Both the position numbers and the translations under genes were made by a program. This document shows, in pieces, positions 44,766-53,199 of a stretch of 64,000 bases of DNA (positions are counted from its first letter, which is position 1; every line of letters starts with the position of its first letter). Source of the DNA: Acidimicrobiales bacterium (GTDB lineage: Bacteria; Actinomycetota; Acidimicrobiia; Acidimicrobiales; DATDAH01); assembly GCA_016794585.1 (NCBI GenBank), contig JAEUJM010000015.1, positions 153,404-217,403 of the forward strand, read 5' to 3'. The notes below the pieces were generated by a model that was given only the letters and a program-made list of their open reading frames with translations, did no database searches and had not been told where the DNA came from.

Positions 44766-45104
44766 TCAGTTGAGGTCGTGGGCGCTGATGGCGTCGAGGA
44801 GGTCGATCGAGGGCTTGCGGGTGAGCTTGCCGTCGCAGGCGTTCGCCATCTCGACCATGGCGGGGGAGTCGAAGTGCGCCCGCTGGGCCTCGGGTGACTC
44901 CCACTTCTCGACCACCACGAAGCGGGTGGGATGGGTGGCCGAGAGGCACAGGTCGATGTTGCGACAGCCGTCGTGGCCCCGGCTGAGCACGACGTACTTG
45001 GCCAGGATGGCCTGGAGCGCCTCGGGGTCGGCGGCGTCGAAGGCCATGATCACCATGGTCAGGTCGACCTCCTCGGCGGCCCGGTCGGCAGGGGATGGGT
45101 CCAC
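44766..45104 (-). CDS. Antibiotic-biosynthesis-monooxygenase-fold protein
   Basis: 112 residues from GTG 45104 (GGAGG upstream); ATG 45056, with a GAGGAGG site, would give 96 residues. The beta-alpha-beta pattern is that of a dimeric ABM ferredoxin-like fold: LTMVIMAFDAADPEALQAIL, LSRGHDGCRNIDLCLSATHP, RFVVVEKWESPEAQRAHF, DSPAMVEM. Relatives act as small monooxygenases or heme-degrading or quinone enzymes; most are uncharacterised. It is divergent from the sigma-factor gene. Confidence 0.78.
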   Translation of the reverse strand: MDPSPADRAAEEVDLTMVIMAFDAADPEALQAILAKYVVLSRGHDGCRNIDLCLSATHPTRFVVVEKWESPEAQRAHFDSPAMVEMANACDGKLTRKPSIDLLDAISAHDLN

Positions 45105-45108
45105 TGGC

Positions 45109-45333
45109 TCAATCCTCCGCGATTGCCTCAGGAGCACCCCGGAACGCGCCGACATCACGCAGAGTGAGGTTGTCCCCACAAGACGAGACATCCGCGAAAA
45201 GCTCGGGGTTGGCCCTCTTGACCATCTCGGTATCGTAAGCCCCAGGCAGGCGAGGGCCCGCCGCCTCTTGTTCGTAGCACCGTCGTTCTTCCTCGGCCCT
45301 GCCGATGTCGGGCGTGCGGCCACCAGACACCAC
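45109..45333 (-). CDS. Possible small protein in sigma-factor upstream region
   Basis: A 74-residue frame whose stop is 5 bp before the GTG of the ABM-fold gene. Composition is protein-like (Glu, Asp, Arg and Val spread evenly). An inner ATG would give MVKRANPELFADVSS. It covers most of the region that must also hold the sigma-factor promoter, and its ATG at 45333 is 17 bp from the sigma TTG. No family is recognised. Treat as doubtful. Confidence 0.25.
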   Translation of the reverse strand: MVSGGRTPDIGRAEEERRCYEQEAAGPRLPGAYDTEMVKRANPELFADVSSCGDNLTLRDVGAFRGAPEAIAED

Positions 45334-45350
45334 AAGCCAGGAGCATCACG

Positions 45351-46286
45351 TTGGCCAAGGAGCGCGTAGAACGGGACGAGGAAGACCTCGTCCGGCTCTA
45401 TCTCACGGACATCGGGCAGTACCCCCTCCTCACCAAGGACGACGAGGTGCGGCTCGCCCAGGCCATCGAGGCCGGCACCGCGGCCCGCGCCGAGCTGGAG
45501 ACGGCCACCACCCTCACCGCAGCGCGCAAGCGCGAGCTGAAGCGGGCCGACCGCAAGGGCCAGGAGGCCGAGCGCACCTTCGTGCAGTCGAACCTGCGCC
45601 TCGTGGTGTCGATCGCCAAGAAGTACCAGGCGTCCGGCCTGCCCCTGCTCGACCTCATCCAGGAGGGCAACCTCGGCCTCATGCACGCGGTCGAGAAGTT
45701 CGACTGGCGCAAGGGCTTCAAGTTCTCCACGTACGCCACCTGGTGGATCCGCCAGGCCATCACCCGCGGCATCGCCAACACCGGTCGCACCATCCGCCTC
45801 CCGGTGCACGCCGGCGACACCCTCGCCCGGCTGCAGAAGGCGCGCTCGCGCCTGGAGCTCAAGATGGGCCGCCCGGCGACCCTCGCCGAGCTGTCGGCCG
45901 AGGTCGAGATGCCCGAGGACAAGGTCACCGAGGCCCTCCGCTTCGCCGCCGAGCCCCTCTCGCTCTCCGAGCCCCTGCGTGAGGACGGCGACGCCGAGCT
46001 CGGCGACGTGGTGGAGGACCGCTCCGCCGAGTCGCCCTTCGAGGTGGCCGCCACCGCCCTGCTCCCCGAGGAGATCCAGCGCCTGCTGTCGCCCCTCGAC
46101 GAGCGCGAGCGCGAGATCCTGAAGCTGCGCTTCGGCCTCGACCGTGGCGAGCCCCGCACCCTCGAAGAGGTGGGTGAGCACTTCAACCTCACCCGCGAGC
46201 GCATCCGCCAGATCGAGGCCCGGGCCATGAGCAAGCTGCGCCACCCCAGCAGCGACACCGGCGCCCGCGACCTGCTCGCCGTCTGA
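45351..46286 (+). CDS. Primary-type (sigma-70 group 1/2) sigma factor
   Basis: 311 residues. TTG start with AGGAG seven bases upstream. Regions are clear: 1.2 (LVRLYLTDIGQYPLLT), 2.1-2.4 (SNLRLVVSIAKKYQ, DLIQEGNLGLMHAVEKFDW, FSTYATWWIRQAITRGI), 3 (RTIRLPVHAGDTLARL) and 4.2 (TLEEVGEHFNLTRERIRQIE). Region 1.1 is absent and the spacer between regions 1.2 and 2 is short, as in SigB/HrdB-like group members. It directs RNA polymerase to -10/-35 promoters. It may be a housekeeping or group-2 factor; the sequence alone does not decide. Confidence 0.9.
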   Translation: MAKERVERDEEDLVRLYLTDIGQYPLLTKDDEVRLAQAIEAGTAARAELETATTLTAARKRELKRADRKGQEAERTFVQSNLRLVVSIAKKYQASGLPLLDLIQEGNLGLMHAVEKFDWRKGFKFSTYATWWIRQAITRGIANTGRTIRLPVHAGDTLARLQKARSRLELKMGRPATLAELSAEVEMPEDKVTEALRFAAEPLSLSEPLREDGDAELGDVVEDRSAESPFEVAATALLPEEIQRLLSPLDEREREILKLRFGLDRGEPRTLEEVGEHFNLTRERIRQIEARAMSKLRHPSSDTGARDLLAV

Positions 46287-46350
46287 GCGCACCCGCTCCC
46301 ACGAGGTTCGAGGCTCGGATCCGTCGGGCGCGCCTCGCGCCCGGCGGTCC

Positions 46351-46356
46351 TACACT
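46351..46356 (+). promoter_or_regulatory. -10 hexamer (TACACT) for leaderless small gene
   Basis: TACACT ends 6 nt before the ATG at 46363 and there is no ribosome site, so the transcript would begin at the start codon. Confidence 0.55.
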
Positions 46357-46362
46357 CGGGCC

Positions 46363-46440
46363 ATGAAGAAGATCGTGCTCCTCGCCGTGGTCATCGCCCT
46401 CGTCGCCCTCGCGGCGAAGAAGATCCGCGAGACCGCGTAG
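46363..46440 (+). CDS. 25-residue single-span membrane protein
   Basis: MKKIVLLAVVIALVALAAKKI followed by RETA: a Lys pair, about 15 hydrophobic residues and a Lys/Arg-flanked C-terminus, a complete one-helix membrane protein with intracellular or extracellular tail. It has a TACACT -10 placed for leaderless transcription. It overlaps the 3' end of the minus-strand HAD-IB gene by 50 bp. Such mini-proteins of Lys-Lys plus one helix occur widely in actinobacteria, but I know no assigned role. Confidence 0.55.
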   Translation: MKKIVLLAVVIALVALAAKKIRETA

Positions 46441-47332
46441 CCCCGACCTTGGCCCGGGGCCGGCCCTTCGGGGCGGTGCTCCGGGCCGCCAGGGCGCCCG
46501 CCGCGCCGGCGGCGAGGCGCTGCGCCGTGGTGGGTGCCGGCCGGCGGCCCGCCCCTCGCGTCGGGCGGTGCAGCCACCACCACACGACCCCGCCGGCCAC
46601 GGCCATCACCACGCCGCCGCTCACCGCCGCCGCGGTGGTGGGCACCGGTCGGCGCCGCTTCAGCTCGACCTGACGCACGAAGTGGGCGGTCTCCCAGCCC
46701 TGCTCCTCGGCATAGCGCGCCAGCGCCCGGTCCGGGTTGACGGCCACGGGGTGGCCCACGGCCTCGAGCATGGGGATGTCGGTGGCCGAGTCGGAGTACG
46801 CGAACGACGCGGCGAGGTCGATGCCCAGGCGCTCGGCCTCGGCCTCCATGGCCTCGGCCTTGAAGGGGCCGTAGCTGTAGAACTCGACGTCGCCCGAGTA
46901 GCGGCCCTCGTCGTCGATCGCGGCCCGCGTGGCGATGGCCTGGTCGGCCCCGAGGTACTCGGTGAGGGGCTGGACGATCTCCTCCGGTGAGGCCGAGATG
47001 ATGTAGACCCGCCGGCCCGCGGCCCGGTGGTCACGGATGAGGTCGAGGGCCTCGCCGTAGACGATGGGGTCGATGACCTCGGCGAGGGTCTCCCGGACGA
47101 GGTCGCTGATGACCTGCTGGTCCCAGCCCTTCGTGACCCGGAGCACGGCCTCGCGCATCTTGGCCATGCGGGCCTCGTCCGCGCCGAGGTAGAGGTAGAC
47201 CAACTGGCCGTAGAGGGCCCGCACCACCAGCCAGCGCGACAGCAGCCCGGCCCGCTGGAAGGGCCGCCCGAAGGCGACCATCGAGGCCTTGGCGATGACG
47301 GTCTTGTCGAGGTCGAAGAAGGCCGCCTCCAT
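46391..47332 (-). CDS. HAD-IB (SerB-like) phosphatase with C-terminal membrane helix
   Basis: 313 residues. Motif I FFDLDKTVIAKAS (Asp-x-Asp-x-Thr), the cap region, motif II with IISASPEEIV, and motif III/IV GPFKAEAMEAEAERLG and FAYSDSATDIPMLEAVG are typical of the HAD-IB group (phosphoserine phosphatase and acyltransferase-linked relatives). After about residue 230 a hydrophobic segment (VMAVAGGVVWWWL) and a basic Pro/Arg tail suggest membrane attachment. The substrate is unknown. Its last about 17 codons overlap the small membrane-protein gene on the other strand. The start is ATG 47332 with a -10 7 nt upstream. Confidence 0.85.
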   Translation of the reverse strand: MEAAFFDLDKTVIAKASMVAFGRPFQRAGLLSRWLVVRALYGQLVYLYLGADEARMAKMREAVLRVTKGWDQQVISDLVRETLAEVIDPIVYGEALDLIRDHRAAGRRVYIISASPEEIVQPLTEYLGADQAIATRAAIDDEGRYSGDVEFYSYGPFKAEAMEAEAERLGIDLAASFAYSDSATDIPMLEAVGHPVAVNPDRALARYAEEQGWETAHFVRQVELKRRRPVPTTAAAVSGGVVMAVAGGVVWWWLHRPTRGAGRRPAPTTAQRLAAGAAGALAARSTAPKGRPRAKVGATRSRGSSSPRGRRGR

Positions 47333-47339
47333 CCCGTCG

Positions 47340-47345
47340 AGGGTA
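47340..47345 (-). promoter_or_regulatory. -10 hexamer (TACCCT) for HAD-IB gene
   Basis: On the minus strand TACCCT ends 7 nt before the ATG at 47332, with no ribosome site between. Confidence 0.45.
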
Positions 47346-47430
47346 GGGGCGGACCGGGCGCGCTCCAGCGATGGCCCGGGTGGCGTCCGTCACGCCCGCG
47401 GCGTCGCCCCGGGACTGCTAGCAAAGGGCG

Positions 47431-48960
47431 GTGAGCGACGACCCCCGCAGCGGTGTGCTCGTCGAGGGCTACGAGGATCTGCGCCAGATCGGCCGGGGTG
47501 GATTCGCCACCGTGTACCGGGCCCGCCAGCGTGCGTTCGACCGGGTGGTGGCCCTGAAGGTCCTGGACCTGCCCGACCCGGGTCCCGACGCCCGCGAGCG
47601 CTTCGAGCGGGAGTGCCGGGCCATCGGCGCCCTGTCCTGGCACCCCAACATCGTCGTGGTGCACGACTCCGGGGTGACCGCCGACGGCCGCCTCTACCTC
47701 GCCATGGAGTTCCTCGAGGCCGGCTCCCTGGCCGACCGGGTGCGGGCGAGCGGACTGATGCCGTGGGAGGAGGTGGCCCGGGCGGGCATCGAGGTGAGCG
47801 GGGCGCTCGACACCGCCCACGAGGCCGGCACGCTCCACCGCGACCTGAAGCCCGACAACGTGCTCGTCGGCGTCTTCGGTGAGGCCAAGCTCGGTGACTT
47901 CGGCATCGCCGCGGTCGAGGGCGGCCCGGCCACCGCCACCGGGGAGTCGGCCCTGACCGTGCTGTACGCCGCACCCGAGGTGTTGCGGGGGGCCCGGGCC
48001 ACGGTGGCGTCGGACGTCTACTCGCTGGCCTCGACGCTCCACACGCTGCTCGCCGGACGCGCCGCCTTCGCCCGCGCCACCGACGAGTCGGTGGCGGCCA
48101 CCGTGCTGCGGGCCGTGTCGGAGCCCGCGCCCGACCTGCGCGCCCTCGGCGTCCCCGACGACCTCGCCGCCGTGATCGAGACCGCCATGGCCAAGGACCC
48201 GGCCGCTCGACCGCCGTCCGCGGCGGCGCTCGGCCGCGCCCTCCAGGAGGTCCAGCGGGCCCACGGCGTCGACGTGACCGACCTGCCCCTCGACCCCCGC
48301 CGGGCCGCGGCCTCAGCGCCGCCGCCGGGCCGGGGTGACAGCGCACCGACGGTCCTCGTGGGCGCAGGTGGGGCGGCCGGCGCCGCCGCGGGGGTGGCGG
48401 CGGGAGGGGGAGCGCCCGACGACGAGCCGCGTCGCTCGCGCACCGGGCTGGTCGTGGGCGTCGCCGTGGCGCTGGTGCTGCTCGCCGGCCTCGGTGCCTG
48501 GCTGGCCTTCGGGCGCTCGGACGGCGACGAGACCGCGGGGCCGACCACCACCGAGGCCCCGACGACCACCACCGACACCACGGCCCCCACGACGACCACG
48601 GCGGCGCCGACCACCACGACCACCGCGGCGCCGACCACCACGACGACGACGGTGGCGCCGACGCCCGAGGCCTCCCCATTCATCGCCACCACGCCAGAGG
48701 AGGCGGCCGAGGGCCTCCTGGCGGCTTGGACCGTCGGCGACAGCGAGGGCGCCTCGCTCTACGCCGAGCAGAGCGTGATCGCCGACCTCTTCGTGCAGCC
48801 CACCGGCGGGTCGGGCAGCACCTTCGAGGGCTGCACCGGCAACGGCGACGGCACGTTCAGCTGCGCACTGCGCTTCGAGGGCGGCGCAACGATCTTCACC
48901 GTCCGGGCACCGCCCGCGGGCCGGTACCGGGTCAGCGCGGCGTCGTCGATCGCCGACTGA
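47431..48960 (+). CDS. PknB-like membrane Ser/Thr protein kinase
   Basis: 509 residues, GTG start with AAAGGG upstream. Kinase domain about 10-265: Gly loop IGRGGFATVYRA, ATP Lys in VVALKVL, catalytic loop LHRDLKPDNVLV, DFG as GDFGIA, APE as YAAPEVL. A Pro/Ala/Gly linker precedes one membrane helix (LVVGVAVALVLLAGLGAWL, about 344-362), then a Thr/Pro-rich stalk and an about 90-residue extracellular domain holding two Cys residues. This topology is that of actinobacterial PknB-type receptors, but without PASTA repeats, so the signal is probably different. The gene ends in a stem-loop at 48961-49001. Confidence 0.9.
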   Translation: MSDDPRSGVLVEGYEDLRQIGRGGFATVYRARQRAFDRVVALKVLDLPDPGPDARERFERECRAIGALSWHPNIVVVHDSGVTADGRLYLAMEFLEAGSLADRVRASGLMPWEEVARAGIEVSGALDTAHEAGTLHRDLKPDNVLVGVFGEAKLGDFGIAAVEGGPATATGESALTVLYAAPEVLRGARATVASDVYSLASTLHTLLAGRAAFARATDESVAATVLRAVSEPAPDLRALGVPDDLAAVIETAMAKDPAARPPSAAALGRALQEVQRAHGVDVTDLPLDPRRAAASAPPPGRGDSAPTVLVGAGGAAGAAAGVAAGGGAPDDEPRRSRTGLVVGVAVALVLLAGLGAWLAFGRSDGDETAGPTTTEAPTTTTDTTAPTTTTAAPTTTTTAAPTTTTTTVAPTPEASPFIATTPEEAAEGLLAAWTVGDSEGASLYAEQSVIADLFVQPTGGSGSTFEGCTGNGDGTFSCALRFEGGATIFTVRAPPAGRYRVSAASSIAD

Positions 48961-49001
48961 GCGGCAGGCACCGCCTTGAGCGGCCGCCGGCGGCCTGCCG
49001 C
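48961..49001 (+). terminator. Terminator of the kinase gene
   Basis: GCGGCAGGC (48961-48969) pairs with GCCTGCCGC (48993-49001), directly at the kinase stop. Confidence 0.6.
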
Positions 49002-49058
49002 CTCACGCATTGGTCGGCCCGGTGCGGGACGGGTGCTGCGGCGCGGGTGCCTGCGAAG

Positions 49059-49064
49059 TAGCGT
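49059..49064 (+). promoter_or_regulatory. -10 hexamer (TAGCGT) for leaderless Gly-rich gene
   Basis: TAGCGT ends 6 nt before the ATG at 49071. A GCAGG lies in the gap but is too close to serve as ribosome site. Confidence 0.5.
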
Positions 49065-49070
49065 CGCAGG

Positions 49071-50021
49071 ATGCGCACCCGGCGGACCCCGATCGTTGCC
49101 GCACTGTTCCTCGTCGCCGCGGGGGTGGCCGTCGGGTCGCCCGCGATGGCCCAGGACGAGGGCAGTGACGCCGTGGTGGCGTCGTTCGACTTCACCGGTG
49201 CCCCCGAGCAGTACGTCGTGCCCGAGGGCACGTGCCGCGTCGCCGTGGTGGCCGTCGGGGCCACGGGCGGCTCGGGATCGGATGGAGCGACGCCGGTCGT
49301 CGACGGCGGGCTCCCTGCTTCGGTGGAAGTCGAGATCGACGTCACTCCCGGCCAGACCCTGACCGTCGACGTCGGAGGGATGGGCGGCGACGCCATCGGC
49401 GGCGTGCCCGGGGCCGGCGGCTACGGCGGCGGCGGCGAGGGCGGCGACGACAGCGACCTCGGGATCAGCGACGACGGCGGCGGCGGCGGCGGCGCGACGA
49501 CGATCACCGACGATGCCACGGGCGACGTCTTGATGGTCGCCGCCGGTGGCGGTGGCGGTGGCGGTGACTCGTCAGGAGGCATCGGCGGCAACGGCGGTGA
49601 CCCCGACGGCTCGGACGGCGAGGGTTCGGGCGACGTGCCCACCGGTGGCGGCGGCGCCACCACCTCGGCGGGCGGTGCCGCGGGCGTGGCCGGCGCGAAC
49701 GGCTTCGCGGGCAGCGCCGGCAGCAGCGGTCAGGGCGGCGCCGGAGCCGACGGCACCGACACCGGCGCGGGCGGCGGTGGCGGCGGTCTCTTCGGCGGCG
49801 GTGGCGGCGGCGTGGGCCAGGACGACGGCGCCGGCGGCGGTGGCGGTTCCAGCTTCGGTCCGACCGGCAGCGTGTTCGAGGTGGCCCCGGTGCTCGGCGA
49901 CGGCAGCGCCACGATCCTCAGCGACATCGACGGTGGCGACTGCGGACCGGTGCCCCCGCCGGTGCCCCCGCCCAGCCCCCCGGCGACGCCCGTCGCGGCC
50001 GAGCCCGCTTTCACCGGCTGA
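49071..50021 (+). CDS. Secreted Gly-rich protein
   Basis: 316 residues. Signal peptide ending PAMAQ. The next segment, DFTGAPEQYVVPEGTCRVAVVAVGATGG, is the start of the Gly-rich family fold seen in large secreted bacterial proteins. Then about 170 residues with long Gly runs broken by Asp, Ser and Ala, a GGGGSSFG segment that ends such domains, and a Pro-rich tail finishing AEPAFTG. The final P-x-FTG ending is recurrent in secreted actinobacterial Gly-rich proteins and may be a sorting signal (recollection, not proven). It is likely structural or adhesive at the surface. Confidence 0.75.
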   Translation: MRTRRTPIVAALFLVAAGVAVGSPAMAQDEGSDAVVASFDFTGAPEQYVVPEGTCRVAVVAVGATGGSGSDGATPVVDGGLPASVEVEIDVTPGQTLTVDVGGMGGDAIGGVPGAGGYGGGGEGGDDSDLGISDDGGGGGGATTITDDATGDVLMVAAGGGGGGGDSSGGIGGNGGDPDGSDGEGSGDVPTGGGGATTSAGGAAGVAGANGFAGSAGSSGQGGAGADGTDTGAGGGGGGLFGGGGGGVGQDDGAGGGGGSSFGPTGSVFEVAPVLGDGSATILSDIDGGDCGPVPPPVPPPSPPATPVAAEPAFTG

Positions 50022-50165
50022 GGTACCGCTCGCTTCGCCCCCGCCCCTGGCGGTGGGCCACCCTGATCTCACGCGAACGCGCCCATTGCGTTCGTGAGCG
50101 GCCACCTCTACGGTGACCCCCACCTTCCCCGAGGTTCGACGTTCGGATCCCTCTGGGAGGTTGCT

Positions 50166-50819
50166 GTGCTCGTTTCCTGCTGGTCCGCGAAAGGCGGATC
50201 GGGCACCACCGTCGTGGCGGTGGCCCTTGCCCTCGTCCTGGCGCGCACGTCGGAGGTGCTGCTCGCCGACCTCGCCGGCGACGTCCCCGGCGCCCTCGGC
50301 CTGGCCGAGCCCGACACGCCCGGTCTGGCCGCGTGGCTGGCGGCCGACGACGACGTCGGCGTCGACGCGCTCGCACGCCTCGAGGTGGAGGCCCGCCCGG
50401 GGCTGGCGGTGCTGCCCCGGGGCGCCGGATCGCTCGGGGCCGCCCCCGAACGCCTCGACGCGCTCGCTGCTCACCTGGTCGACGATCCCCGCCCGGTGGT
50501 GGCCGACTGCGGCCTGCTCGGTCGGGGAACGACCACCGCGGCGGCGCTGGCGGGGGTGGCCAACCGCTCGCTGCTCGTCACCCGCCCCTGCTATCTCGCC
50601 CTGCGCCGAGCGGTGCACCTGCCGCTGCGGCCGTCGGGCATCGTCCTCGTCACCGAGCCGGGCCGGGCCCTCACCCGTGGCGACGTCGAGGAGATCGTCG
50701 GCGTGTCGGTGCTGGCGGAGGTGGGCCTCGACCCCGCCATCGCCCGCGCCGTCGACTCGGGCCTGCTCGCCTCCCGCCTGCCCCGCACCCTCGAACGGGC
50801 ACTCCGCCGTGCGGCCTGA
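50166..50819 (+). CDS. Tad pilus CpaE/Ssd-like ParA-family ATPase
   Basis: 217 residues from GTG 50166, which has GGGAGG six bases upstream. The N-terminus is a deviant Walker A (SAKGGSGTTVVAVALA), as in ParA/MinD proteins. There is no receiver domain. Its position first in a Tad locus, followed by CpaF, TadB and TadC, is that of mycobacterial Ssd (Rv3660c). Such proteins localise pilus machinery or affect septum formation. The Walker B region (RPVVADCGLLG) has the aspartate but is otherwise diverged. It overlaps the next gene by 11 bp. Confidence 0.78.
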   Translation: MLVSCWSAKGGSGTTVVAVALALVLARTSEVLLADLAGDVPGALGLAEPDTPGLAAWLAADDDVGVDALARLEVEARPGLAVLPRGAGSLGAAPERLDALAAHLVDDPRPVVADCGLLGRGTTTAAALAGVANRSLLVTRPCYLALRRAVHLPLRPSGIVLVTEPGRALTRGDVEEIVGVSVLAEVGLDPAIARAVDSGLLASRLPRTLERALRRAA

Positions 50820-52122
50820 CCGGGGCCGCGGCGGCGCCGGGCCGGCGCGGGCGCGTCTGCGAACCACCGACGTCGCGGCGGCGCCCGGGGGCGGCGATGA
50901 CGACGAGGGGGCGGTCGAAGCCCTCGACGACGTCGTCCACCGTCGCCTGCTGCGCGAAGCAGGTTCACTGGGTGGCGCCGGCGAGGAGCCACGCGCTGCG
51001 GTCGAGCGCCTGGTGCGCGCCGTCGGCCCGCTGCTCGGTGAGGCCGAGGCGGCTGGTGTGGTGGCCCGGGTGCTGGCCCGGGTCGAAGGCCTCGGCCCGC
51101 TCGAGCCCCTGCTGGCCGATCCGACGGTCTCCGAGGTGATGGCCAACGGTGCCGGGCCGGTGTGGGTCGAGAGGAACGGGCGCCTGGCCGTCACCGACGT
51201 CGTCCTCGACGAGCCCACCGTCGGGCATCTCATCGAGCGGGTGGTGGCCCCGCTCGGGCTGCGCATCGACCGATCGTCGCCGCTGGTCGACGCCCGCCTT
51301 CCTGACGGCTCACGGGTGAACGCGGTCATCCCACCGCTGGCCATCGACGGGCCCTGCCTCACCATCCGGCGCTTCGCGGCCCGCCCGGTCGAGCTCGACG
51401 CAGTGTGCCCGCCAGGGGTGGCGCCGTTCCTGCGATGGGCGGTGGCGGCCCGGGCCAACATCGTGATCTGCGGCGGCGCCGGCTCAGGCAAGACCACCCT
51501 GCTCAACGCGTTGGCGGCGGCCATCCCGGCCGGCGAGCGGGTGGTCACCATCGAGGACGCCGCCGAGCTGCGCCTGCCCGGCGACCACGTCGTACGGCTG
51601 GAGTCCCGCCCCGACAACGCCGAGGGCGTGGGCGCCGTCACCATCCGCGAACTCGTCCGCAACGCCCTGCGCATGCGGCCCGACCGCATCATCGTCGGCG
51701 AGGTCCGTGGTGGCGAGGTGGCGGACATGGTCCAGGCGATGACCACGGGACACGAGGGCTCGCTGTCCACGTGTCACGCCAACAGCGCCGCGGACGCGCT
51801 GCGCCGTCTCGAGCTGATGCTCCTCCTGGGCGGGGTCGACCTCCCCCTCGCGGCGCTACGGGAGCACCTCGCGGGGGCCGTCGACCTGGTGGTGGCCGTG
51901 GCCCGACGCCCCGACGGCAGTCGGCGGGTGGTGGGGGTCGAAGAGGTCGTCGCCGACGGTGGTGACGACCAGGACGAATGGGCGGGCGGCGGGGTTCCGG
52001 CGGGCCGGGTGGGCGGCACCCGTCGCCTCGCCGGCGTCGATGGTCTCGTGGCCCTTCCGGCCCGTCCCGCGCGGGCGGCGGGGGCGCCACCGGCCGATCC
52101 CCGTTGGTTGGTGGCGGCGTGA
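50809..52122 (+). CDS. Tad pilus secretion ATPase CpaF/TadA
   Basis: 437 residues from GTG 50809. The family N-domain is followed by EVMANGAGPVWVERNGRL, then GGAGSGKTTLLNAL (Walker A, about 222-235), the Asp box IIVGEVRGGE and the His box GHEGSLSTCHANS, all characteristic of type II/IV secretion ATPases. It drives Flp pilus assembly as a hexamer at the inner membrane. A Gly/Ala/Pro C-terminal tail is unusual. It overlaps the preceding gene by 11 bp and the next by 4 bp. Confidence 0.92.
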   Translation: MRPDRGRGGAGPARARLRTTDVAAAPGGGDDDEGAVEALDDVVHRRLLREAGSLGGAGEEPRAAVERLVRAVGPLLGEAEAAGVVARVLARVEGLGPLEPLLADPTVSEVMANGAGPVWVERNGRLAVTDVVLDEPTVGHLIERVVAPLGLRIDRSSPLVDARLPDGSRVNAVIPPLAIDGPCLTIRRFAARPVELDAVCPPGVAPFLRWAVAARANIVICGGAGSGKTTLLNALAAAIPAGERVVTIEDAAELRLPGDHVVRLESRPDNAEGVGAVTIRELVRNALRMRPDRIIVGEVRGGEVADMVQAMTTGHEGSLSTCHANSAADALRRLELMLLLGGVDLPLAALREHLAGAVDLVVAVARRPDGSRRVVGVEEVVADGGDDQDEWAGGGVPAGRVGGTRRLAGVDGLVALPARPARAAGAPPADPRWLVAA

Positions 52123-53090
52123 ACGGAGCACCCTTGGCGGTCGTCGCGATGGCCGGAGTCAGCACCGGCGTCCTACAGGCGGCCACCGTCGCCGGGTTGT
52201 GTGTCGTCGCCGTGGCCCGCTCTGCACAGCGGGCAGCGCTGGCGGTGCCCGGCGGCCGGGTGCGGCGCCGGCTGGTGGTCCCGGTGGCCGCTGCGGGTAG
52301 TGGGTGGGCGCCCCTGCCAGCCCTGCAACGAATGGTCGAGCGGCTGGCCGATCGGGTGAGCGCCACCCTGGTGGCCGCGGACATCACGGGTGAGCCGCGG
52401 GCACTCGTGGTCCGGTGGATGGCCGCCTCGGTGGTCGTGACGCTGGTGGCGGTGGGCCGCTGGGGGCCCGCCGGGGTCTTGGTGGCGGGTGTCGGCTCCG
52501 TCGGAGGGGTCGCGTCGGTGGTCGGCTGGCGCCGCGGTCGATCGGGCCAGCGCTACGCGGCGGCGCTCCCCGTGGTGCTGGAGGCCTGCGCCGGTCGCCT
52601 CCGGGCCGGGGCCTCCCTCACAGAGGCGCTCACCTCGGGGTCCGGGGACGCGACGGGCAGCAGCCTGCTCGACGCCGACCTGGCCGCGTTCGCCCGTCGT
52701 GTCGACCATGGACAGCCCTTCGCCGCGGCGGTCGAGGAGTGGGCGGGCACCCGGACGGTGCCGGGCCTGGCGCTGGTCGCGGCGGCGCTCGTGCTCGGGG
52801 CCGAGGCGGGCGGGGCGAGGGCGCGGGCGCTCGACGGGGTGGCGGCGACGCTTCGGGACCGGCGGGCCGTCGCCGCCGAGGTCGATGCGCTCTCGTCGCA
52901 GGCGCGGGCGTCGGCGGTGGTGATGATGGGCGCCCCCGTGGCCTTCGCCGCCCTCGGGCTCTTGAGCGACCCCGAGGTGTCGGCCTTCCTGCTGCGGACG
53001 CCCGCGGGCCTCGCCTGCCTGGGCGTCGGGCTGGCCCTCGACGCCCTCGCCGGCGTCTGGATGTTGCGCATCGCCCGGAGCGCGGCGTGA
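52119..53090 (+). CDS. TadB-like pilus assembly membrane protein
   Basis: 323 residues from GTG 52119 (GTGA overlap with cpaF). Hydrophobic segments lie near 5-25, 108-140 and 270-315, with a cytoplasmic GspF/T2SSF-like helical core (AALPVVLEACAGRLRAGASL, SLLDADLAAFARRVDHGQPF) between. This is the usual topology of TadB inner-membrane platform proteins, shortened at the N-terminus as in actinobacteria. It anchors the ATPase and pilin at the membrane. Confidence 0.82.
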   Translation: MNGAPLAVVAMAGVSTGVLQAATVAGLCVVAVARSAQRAALAVPGGRVRRRLVVPVAAAGSGWAPLPALQRMVERLADRVSATLVAADITGEPRALVVRWMAASVVVTLVAVGRWGPAGVLVAGVGSVGGVASVVGWRRGRSGQRYAAALPVVLEACAGRLRAGASLTEALTSGSGDATGSSLLDADLAAFARRVDHGQPFAAAVEEWAGTRTVPGLALVAAALVLGAEAGGARARALDGVAATLRDRRAVAAEVDALSSQARASAVVMMGAPVAFAALGLLSDPEVSAFLLRTPAGLACLGVGLALDALAGVWMLRIARSAA

Positions 53091-53199
53091 CGCCGGCCCG
53101 TCACGCCCGCCTGGACGGTTCGGCGGCCGCCCGCCGCGCGGCCTCAGGCCGGTCGCGCCGGCGCAGCGCCCGTGGTCGAGTCCCGACCGGAGCACCTCG

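Noticed and set aside
46302..46322. tRNA-like T-loop (GGTTCGA) near the sigma-factor gene, and again at 50132-50138
   Set aside because: No acceptor, D-arm or anticodon stems can be folded around either, and the context is a repeated noncoding 21-mer.
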